Source of the DNA: Adiantum capillus-veneris
Lineage: Eukaryota > Streptophyta > Polypodiopsida > Polypodiales > Pteridaceae
Direction: 5' to 3'
Assembly: GCA_014529385.2 (NCBI GenBank)
Contig: CM043959.1
Coordinates: 6,168,466 to 6,232,465 of the forward strand
DNA length: 64,000 bases
Shown here: in pieces, positions 56,864-64,000 of the stretch
Numbering within the stretch: the stretch's first letter is position 1
How the letters are laid out: each line of letters starts with the position of its first letter
Made by a program: the position numbers and the translations under genes
The notes under the pieces: model-generated
The model's database searches: none
What the model saw: the letters and a program-made list of their open reading frames with translations, nothing else
What the model was told of the DNA's origin: nothing

Positions 56864-58450
56864 TCATATGTACTCCTTTAGAAACAACCTTCGAAGGGTA
56901 GGGTAGATTGTTTTCTCGTCCACCCTTAGGGTTCTATACCAATCTCCAGCCTTCCCACTTAATGTCAAGCTTAAGGCATTGCACTTATGTAGTTCGTTGC
57001 GTTCCCCTAAGGAATCACATACTTGTTCAAACACTTCAATGTGTTTTCTAGCATCGTCGTCCCCATTGAATTTTTGTGTGAGTTTGGCAATTTGTACTAC
57101 CTTACTTCTAGGCTCTCTATCAGATGCATGACGCATATTTTCCGCGATAGATCGACCTATGGTTTGAGCAAACGCTGCCAAGTCACCTATGTGAGGAGGC
57201 AGGGCCGGTGGAGGTACTCTTGGAATCATATGTGGGAGAGGGACGGGTACCGGTCTTGGCATATGTGTGGATGATGCAGGATATGGAACATGATCGGGCA
57301 TAGGTCCACTCGGATAAGGGCTAGGAAGCGGCACTCGAGGAGCATGAACAAGTGGTACAATTGGAGGTGTGGGGGCCATGTGTGCATAAGGGGCTAGAGG
57401 CACATACGGTCGAGGGCCCATATTAGGTACTATGACACTAGGTAGTGGCACTGCGCTAACCGTAGATGTCATTGGTACATTCTCTGTCAGGCTTATCCCT
57501 GGAGTGAGCACTGTGTTTTCCTTAATAGAGGGTTGAGCCAAGTTAGAGAAGCTAAAGTTGTCGCTCGGAGGCTCAGATTGCATAGAGACCCCAGGTGAAA
57601 TGACGTGAGATGGGTCCATGGGACTCATTAGAGGAGTCTCCATTTGTGATAGAGTAGGCTGTTGAGCCTTGCTCGTATCCAAAAATCTCATGGGGCCAGC
57701 TGAGAGTATATTTACCCCTCGGTTTTGCCTTTCCGATTGAATAATGCCATGGATAACATTACAGATCATTTTCTGTTGATCTTCGATGCTCGTGGCACTA
57801 GAGGTGGATTGTACAATCTCTATCCATCCTACATGGTAGGCGTGGCCAGAGTGTAGATCCGTCAACACCTCAGTGTGGAGGTCGTATGTCCAATGATCAT
57901 TAATGAACAATCCTTCTAGAGTCGACGTGTTAACGGTTTCTCGTGAGGTAGAAGCAATGTTGCTCCCCGTGGTTTTACTTGTCACCAACGGTACTCTAGA
58001 GGGAACTTCTGAAGGAGGCAGCTCAACAGGGCCTTCTTGGTAAGAAGTTGGCAGGATATCCACATGGACACTCTTTGGTGGTGTGGAGTCCACGTGCGAT
58101 GTGAAAGGAGAGTCCACTTCCCCACCCCCTTCGTGTGCTTCATTTGCATCAGGTTCCGAGCAAGTAGCTCTACCTAATGTTTCCATGAAACGGCTAAACA
58201 TACTAGTACTAGGCTGTGGAGCTTCGAGAGGTGCATGGCCTTCTCTCTCAGTGTTTTGGGTAGGGTATGCTTCCACGATTTCTGAGTCGGAGGAGGAATC
58301 ACTAGCGGCTATTTTAGGGTCTTGGGTGGTGCTACCTTGTGTCCCCGTTGAGGGTCTAGAGCCTATCGTGGATGGGTAATGGGTGTCCGTATGAACAGAG
58401 GCACCCTCAATATGCTCGTGTTCTAGCACCCGCCCGGAGCGTAAGTGCAT
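56864..58450 (-). CDS. Copy C Gag N-terminal part, ends at TGA in gag domain
   Basis: 528 codons from MHLRSGRVLEHEHIEG to TGA. The N-terminal ~350 residues are low-complexity, Ser/Thr/Pro-rich. A Pro-rich stretch (~370-430) precedes the gag domain, which starts with DLAAFAQTIGRSIAENM and 'VVQIAKLTQKFNGDDDARKH' and includes LSGKAGDWYRTLR. The stop falls just after RRLFLKEYI, in the middle of the domain, and the same frame then continues for 1,100 codons. The same TGA is found in copy B. The Met is conserved in all three copies and lies after the hexamer-bearing leader. Gag would build the element's particles; whether the two parts are made together depends on readthrough. Confidence 0.8.
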   Translation of the reverse strand: MHLRSGRVLEHEHIEGASVHTDTHYPSTIGSRPSTGTQGSTTQDPKIAASDSSSDSEIVEAYPTQNTEREGHAPLEAPQPSTSMFSRFMETLGRATCSEPDANEAHEGGGEVDSPFTSHVDSTPPKSVHVDILPTSYQEGPVELPPSEVPSRVPLVTSKTTGSNIASTSRETVNTSTLEGLFINDHWTYDLHTEVLTDLHSGHAYHVGWIEIVQSTSSATSIEDQQKMICNVIHGIIQSERQNRGVNILSAGPMRFLDTSKAQQPTLSQMETPLMSPMDPSHVISPGVSMQSEPPSDNFSFSNLAQPSIKENTVLTPGISLTENVPMTSTVSAVPLPSVIVPNMGPRPYVPLAPYAHMAPTPPIVPLVHAPRVPLPSPYPSGPMPDHVPYPASSTHMPRPVPVPLPHMIPRVPPPALPPHIGDLAAFAQTIGRSIAENMRHASDREPRSKVVQIAKLTQKFNGDDDARKHIEVFEQVCDSLGERNELHKCNALSLTLSGKAGDWYRTLRVDEKTIYPTLRRLFLKEYI

Positions 58451-59377
58451 GTGCTTTTGATACCCTAAGGTGTCAAAAAGCTGCTCTAGGAGGCCTTGTG
58501 ACTAGGTTTTTTGCGTGTTTTTTGTCTGTTTTTTTGCTAGATTTTTTAGAGCGTGTCGTGGACTGGGCCGTGTGATAGCTCGAAACGAGCGTATCGCTAG
58601 GAGGGACGCGCTGTGCTTTACAGCCCACCGTTTGGTTCTATTTTGCTCCAGAAAAGCCCGAAACAGTCTTTTCCTAGCTGGGGAACTAGGCTCCAAATAC
58701 CAAGTCTAAGGGTGCAAGTGGGAAGAGAAGGGAGGAGAGTGGAGGACTTGTCCCACATGCTCTCATTCCCTCTTGAGGGAGTAGGGTATATATATAAGAG
58801 TGAGTCTAATACATATCATAAGATTGAGGACTGAGGCCTGGGCCTGGGCTTGGGCTTGGGCTTGGGCTTGGGCTTGGGGAATAATCCCGATCTAGCTTTT
58901 ATACAAACCAACCCGTCCGTTTTAAAACTCACGTTTTTTATTTTCGAAAATTTAACCTCCCCCTCACTCACGTTTTTATTTTTCGGAAAATTTTTTTTTT
59001 TTCCCAATTTTTTTTTTCAAAATTTTTTTTTTTCATTTTTTTTTTTGGTACACGTTGACCTCACCTACCTGCTTTCTGTCTCACCTAATTACTAGCCTAC
59101 TTAATTAACTAACTGTGCGTCTAACTGTGCACAAACCAGAAAACACAGAAAATGCAGAAAATTGAAACTTGTCAGAACTGTGCAGTGCAAACCAGAAAAT
59201 GCAGAAAACGCAGAAACGCAAGAAATGCTAACTGTGCAGTGCAAACCAGAAAACGCAGAAAACGCAAAAAACAGAAATCTCCACACAACTACACACACTC
59301 ATTCCCTGCCTTTCCTATGATAGAAATTGCACCACAAGAAAGCGTAAAGTGCTTAACTGAGCTTAGTGTAAGGCATT
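58451..59377 (-). other. Copy C leader
   Basis: Minus-strand leader between primer site and Gag. It contains A-rich runs (T runs on plus at 58987-59047), a CCCAAG/CCCAGG hexamer run of about seven units (58835-58880), and a duplicated 'actgtgcagtgcaaaccag' segment (59176 and 59230). No coding frame. Confidence 0.65.
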
Positions 59378-59395
59378 TCCCCGGCAGCGGCGCCA
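59378..59395 (-). promoter_or_regulatory. Primer-binding site of copy C, tRNA-Asp-like
   Basis: The minus strand reads TGGCGCCGCTGCCGGGGA four bases inside the 5' LTR. It differs from copy A at one base. Confidence 0.9.
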
Positions 59396-59399
59396 AAAA

Positions 59400-59642
59400 T
59401 GTGCGCTCCTTGCCGCACTGTCGAAGCAAGGGACTTGCCAATACACCATGTGCGAGCCACAAATGGCTCCAAGCACACACCAAGCCTAAACTAGCAAGCT
59501 CAAGAGAGCAAAGGGTGTGTCACTCACCGCTCTACGCTCGCCTTCGTGGTGGATTCCTCGCCGCGATGAAGAAGAAGCTGCAGTCATGCCGCGCTCAACC
59601 ACTTCGCCGCTGTCGTGCCTTCGTAATGCTCGATCGCACACA

Positions 59643-59690
<48 letters not shown>

Positions 59691-59983
59691 AGGAGGTGAA
59701 GAAGAAGAAGATGGAGATGGAGATGGAGCAAGAGCACTCTTCTATTGCACAAATGAGAGAATGAGTGAATTTTAGGTTTAGTTGGCTTTTATATGAGCTC
59801 ACCCCATTCACACTTGGGCGCCCATGCTTAGCCAACTAAACCCTTGAATGTCCCAGTTAGAGTGCGCCTGTCATCGGCGATCACTCTTACCCTTTTCCTA
59901 TTGGTCCGACAAGCCCGGTGCCTGACTCTAAATAATACAACGTTTATAGATCATAGGGTGTCCGTGTGCCGTGAGGGTTAACA
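59400..59983 (-). repeat. Copy C 5' LTR
   Basis: 584 bp, TGTTAACCCTCACGG to GAGCGCACA on the minus strand, TATA box at 59788-59793, (GT)n(GA)n at about 59647-59691. Nearly identical to the 3' LTR. Confidence 0.95.
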
Positions 59984-59988
59984 AGATC
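59984..59988. repeat. Target-site duplication AGATC, right
   Basis: Partner of 51043-51047. Copy B sequence resumes immediately after it. Confidence 0.95.
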
Positions 59989-62624
59989 CTAATATCGCCT
60001 ATGGTATGTATGTGCTTGAAGAAAGTCCACAATACTACATGGAGGACTATTGGGGACAAGTCAAACCTATATATCAAGTAGCTACTCTTGCGGCAAGAGA
60101 CCAAAATATCAATTACACTACTAAGAGCACCTCTTCAATGCTATGAGTGTGGAGGTCCACATCGTGTAACCGAGTTTCCTTTTAGGCTACAAAAGAATGT
60201 CACACTTATGCAAACCAATCAAGCGAGCACGTCTACAATGCCAATACTCATGTGTAATCGATGTGGCATAGATAATTTGATTGTCCAATGTCCAAATAAT
60301 CCAAATGCACCGAAGATCATGCCATTAAACTTTATTGAAGTTACCGAGGAGCCATCACAAAGTACACATGTGGTACCAGTAAACGCACTCACACGATCGA
60401 TGCTCCAAAAACAAAACTATATTCTTGAGGAAAGAGACACTCCATCAATTGCCCAATCTCAGAAAAAGAAGAAAACACGAAGGAAGAGATCGCAAAAAGC
60501 AGTGAAGTTAGACCCCAGTTCAAAGACCAACATAGGGACTGGTGACGACCCTGTATATATGAATGACGCTGAAGAGGATTCTGATTCAGGTGAAACCATG
60601 GAGACCAAAACAACCACTAAGATAGAAACCAACAAGGAAGATCTTCATGAGCCACAATGGCAAGGATCCAAGAAGAAGATAGGAACTTATCCAAACCCTA
60701 CAGAGGAGATTGAGTGAGTCAAGCAATTAAGGAGTTTGGTAGAAGATACCCAAAGGGATCTAGAACCAACACCTAGGCAGATCCAGATTACAAACACCGT
60801 GTTCCCTATGCAACAACAACCTCACCAAGTCCATAGACCCTTAGCCATACCTAGTGTCATCCAAGAAGAAAGTGACTTAAAGTCATGGGAAAGTGGGCGT
60901 ACTCACTTCTTGATGGAAAGAATGTTTACAGAGGGACTACTTGATCCTAAATGGAGATCCCATCTTCTCCACGTCAAGGGACTGAAGTCCAAAAGGTGTC
61001 GTTAAACATTGCCAAATTGATGGATTTCATGTCTTCAGAAGTTAGAACCACCATTATGTCCAAACTATATAAAGACCCTGAGGTAGTCTCAGCTCTTCGA
61101 GCCTTCCTCAATGGAGAACTGAAGTTTGGGCTACCACAATTTGCCTAGATGGATGGAGCTGGGGAGATGCCAATAGAGGAGGAACACTTAGATCCACAAC
61201 CCAACCTAGATGAGAACCTTGTTATAGAAATACTTGTTAACAAGTTGGGACAATACTTTGAGGGTGATGAATCCAATGCGACCATACCAATCACTACTAA
61301 GGGATTAATTGTGAAGGGAATCCTTGATGGTGGTGCTGGGGTTAGCATTGTGACTAAAAATTGATGGGAAACTATGGGAAGACCTCACCTTGCAACCACA
61401 ACCATAGTAGTGAAGATGGCCAATGAGTCTATTGTTAAACCTATTGGAATGCTAGAAGATCTCAAGATCAAGGTCTTTGGACATAAAATAAGGATTACCT
61501 TCATTGTTATGGATTTCTCCAAACACACTATGGCATCGGAGATGATCTTAGGACGTCTTTTCATGATGGAAGCAAAAATGGTACATGACTGGTCTAAAAA
61601 CCATGTCTACTTGTAGTTCCAAGATTCTGTCATTCGAGTGGATCTTGTAACAGGTTGAGCACATCCTCTAGGAAACAGGTTTATAATTGATCATAGATAT
61701 GACACCACAGTTCACTCGGCCCCATTGCAGTATTGTTACACGTGTACAACGGACACTGATGTTGGGGAAGATTCTCCTTATATGGATGTACTACCTGGGA
61801 TGACTGAGTCAGACAATGTGGATTGGGTCCACCTAGCAACAACCATAGACACTTGGGGAAATAGGGGAACGACCTGGGTAACACCTGAGGGGGATGAAAT
61901 GCCATCGCTCGTATCCTTAAATATGCTAGAAGCAATGCATATAGCTTCTGACAAGACTCGTCCTCATATAACAAACAAAACATACAAGTGGGTCCCTAAA
62001 TCTTCTTTAGCGGCCATAGCTAGTGCTAAAAAATGGAAGCCTCGTAAGAAACGTCCCACTCGCCCCAAAAAATGTAAAGAAACATTGCGTTGGATTCATA
62101 AACGACTATTGGAAGCCCAAGGCTACTATCAAGGAAATGATCAAATCTGGGTACCAAAACGTTGATTGTGTTCTTACCAGTCACATGACCCATGTGCACC
62201 CAATCCCATAGCTCCAAAACGAATTGATGATCGTGGAAAGAAAAAATTCATAGAATGCTACACACCCGCTCCAGAGCTAGTTTGGGTACTGAAGAAAGAA
62301 CGATTTGTTCCACCTAGCTCAGGAAGGGGGAATTCCCATGAAGCTTCTAGCTCCTCATGTAATGCATCCATAGAGGTAAAAGCTTTTCCACAGACTCCAT
62401 CTACAATAGTGGACCTCCATGAAGCTACAAAGCAATCCACACCTCCCAGTGTTCAAGAATCACCTGATGAACCACTTCAAGTTCGATCCTGGGAGAGTAC
62501 CTTACCACCCTTGCAACTTGATGAGGCACCTAAGGTAATAGAAAACTACTGGCAAAAATCCCCACCTATTACCAACTGGAACAATTGGTTTCAAAGGGTG
62601 ACAAGCTCATTTCAAACGGTATGA
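59989..62624 (+). pseudogene. Copy B second half: knuckles, protease, WVPK domain, many stops
   Basis: The text resumes where copy C interrupted it: YYMEDYWGQVKP, the knuckles CYECGGPHRVTEF (last Cys lost) and CNRCGIDNLIVQC, then a basic KKKTRRKRSQ patch. The protease GILDGGAGVSIVTK (61319-61360) again reads D-G-G and is followed at once by a TGA where copy C has Cys. Further stops occur at about 60715, 61004, 61146, 61614, 61658 and 62163. The WVPK region is present, with two of the four motifs changed (RWIHK, VWVLK). The last frame (62166-62624) is open to the same end as copies A and C (WFQRVTSSFQTV). Clearly an older, dead copy. Confidence 0.85.
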
Positions 62625-64000
62625 TCTACCCAAGGAAGGGGGGAGTGTTTGCTGACCATCATCATTCACTTGCTTCCCTCTCAACCTTCCTCCCTGACCT
62701 CTTAATCTCCAATCTTAGGGAATGTAAATATAAAGACTTATACTCACAAAACACAAAAATAATAAAGAGCAAGAGCAATTAGCAAACGAGTATGCACAAT
62801 AAAAGTCAAAACACTGACCCAGACCTACACATTTACATCCGGTACACTGAAACAAAAACCTATGTCATCAAATAGCTTTGATCCTCATCACTCGAGTGAT
62901 GGAGGGTAGGTAAATTAGTACGATAGGAGTGTTTCTGTTTTAGAGTTGAGTGATTAGAAAAGTTCTTTTTTCCCACTGATGTGCCTCCTAGAGGTATTCC
63001 TTGTGTTTCCTAGTGTGTACAGTAGCGTGTTGTTGTTGTTAGGATTTGGACCTTCATGGGATCTTTCTCTCGTTCACACTTCAAATCAAGCGCGACCATC
63101 AACACAAATAGGTGTTTCTTGTCCATTAGCATTGCCCCTTATCTTTTTTGCATCTATGTTTGTCTGCTTTGATTGGGATTGCTAGCATAATATTTAGTGC
63201 CTTTGTTTAGTACCAAACATTAAATTCAATGTAATTTTTTGTCATAATCACTTGTCTAGGTTTAAAAATCAAGCAGTCCGACTAAGCTAGTTTGACCAAG
63301 TTAGGTGTTACAGATCTTCTCTTAATACCATGGGGAATGCCTTCCTAATAATCAATGGCTACTTAGGTTCTTAATCCGATTTAGGCAGCATTGTGTGAAA
63401 TTTACTAGGGCTCTCTAGTGGGCTTGACCCTATTGACCTTTAGCTTAAGTATTATAAAGGGAGTTTACTAGTGTGATGAGCCTGGGGGAGGTGTAACAGT
63501 GTTATATGACCTCCCAAAGTTACAAAATTAAAATGCTGAAAATGAACAAACAAAAAATCAAAGTGCCACAATGCAAAATCTAAAGCGGAAATAGAAATCT
63601 CAGCTTTGATTCGGTACTTCACTCACATGTATTGCCTATGGTACTAGAGCCCTAGAGGTTCCCAGTGTGGGCGCTTTTCCTTGAAAAGCAAAAAACCCAA
63701 GGCATACAAAATAAGCACACACATCAAAATTGAATCAATGTGAAAAAACTTTTGGGGGGTCAAAGAAAAAATAATTAGTCAGGCAATGATTTCATGAGAA
63801 ATTCCTTTTATCGTAGCTTAACTACAAGGTCTTCTAGGTATAGCCTCTAGTCAGCCCTCGAACATGAAATACTTAGCTCTCACGATTAAACAACTTAATT
63901 GACCAGAGAAAATTGAAAAGCTTACCCATGGTATTAATAGTTGATCTTTAGTGCTTTTCAACCGTTAAATTAGCGACCCCATACTTGCTTAATTTTTTAC
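62625..64000 (+). other. Copy B 3' non-coding region, runs off the window
   Basis: Starts with the internal purine tract (aaggaaggggggagtg, 62634) and matches copy C's 3' region to the last base. By comparison with copy C, the 3' LTR of copy B should begin about 270 bases past the window end. Includes the conserved block at 63613-63726. Confidence 0.75.
63613..63726 (+). promoter_or_regulatory. Conserved 114-nt non-coding block, copy B
   Basis: One base (T for C at the 21st position) differs from copies A and C, although this copy's reading frames are heavily damaged. Stem-loop GCTTTTC-CTT-GAAAAGC is intact. Confidence 0.6.

Larger units (their letters stand above)
51048..59983 (-). mobile_element. 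Copy C: complete non-autonomous Gag-protease LTR retrotransposon
   Basis: This 8.94-kb minus-strand element has two LTRs, an Asp-like primer site, a leader, Gag plus protease, a long 3' non-coding region and a purine tract, and is flanked by AGATC duplications. By eye the two LTRs differ at about eleven substitutions plus microsatellite length over about 580 bp, so the insertion is fairly recent. It carries no reverse transcriptase, RNase H or integrase that I can find. It sits inside the gag-protease junction of the older copy B in opposite orientation. The plan fits the TR-GAG class, which depends on enzymes from other elements. Confidence 0.95.

Overview
The window looks like nuclear DNA of a land plant with a large, repeat-rich genome. 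The signs are LTR retrotransposons primed by plant-type tRNA sites (initiator-Met type TGGTATCAGAGC and Asp-like TGGCGCCGTTGCCGGGG), a chromodomain-bearing Ty3/gypsy integrase end, GT-AG introns, an intron-containing tRNA-Tyr remnant and many dinucleotide microsatellites. A fern or other non-flowering plant is my guess only; no lineage marker in the window settles it. Almost everything here is mobile-element sequence. The one host-type gene piece I can support is the last exon of a GNAT acetyltransferase at 9.43-9.66 kb.

Layout. 0-9 kb: a scrapyard of one Ty3/gypsy family (minus-strand gag, a protease piece, an integrase end with chromodomain) and several LTR fragments, often arranged as inverted pairs and packed with CACGTCA-type ACGT boxes. 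9-13 kb: GNAT exon, a Ty1/copia gag remnant, and an LTR with a compound microsatellite. 13.7-17.6 kb: a decayed transposase-like gene (+) facing an unrecognised decayed multi-exon gene (-). 17.6-28.6 kb: a large degenerate DNA transposon with a transposase gene on + (two exons, 2.3-kb intron). Opposite it on - lie a multi-exon gene with a RING-like cysteine cluster and an FCP1-like HAD phosphatase ORF. A short palindromic repeat (CCACTTNNAAGTGG) fills the transposase intron and recurs in the other gene's introns and between the genes. 28.6-32.1 kb: a Ty1/copia derivative holding a single 555-aa Gag/zinc-knuckle/protease/RT-tail ORF. 32.1-36.1 kb: copy A of a Gag-protease LTR family. 36-45.4 kb: an unrecognised LTR-element ORF (-), a minisatellite and a decayed copia pol (+). 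45.5-45.7 kb: two tRNA relics. 46.9-64 kb: copy B of the Gag-protease family (+, old, broken), split by copy C (-, 51048-59983). Copy C is complete, with near-identical LTRs and a 5-bp target duplication.

The Gag-protease family (copies A, B, C) is the most informative system. Its LTRs are about 0.57-0.62 kb and its primer site is Asp-like. It encodes Gag, several zinc knuckles, a retropepsin-like domain and a C-terminal segment with four W-[VI]-P-K motifs, but I find no reverse transcriptase, RNase H or integrase in any copy. It must therefore be moved in trans, like the TR-GAG type of non-autonomous elements. Three features stand out: copies B and C share an in-frame TGA inside the gag domain; copy A has a different protease (DTG instead of DGG) exchanged in between otherwise shared ends; and all three share a 114-nt non-coding block with at most one difference, carrying a perfect stem-loop.
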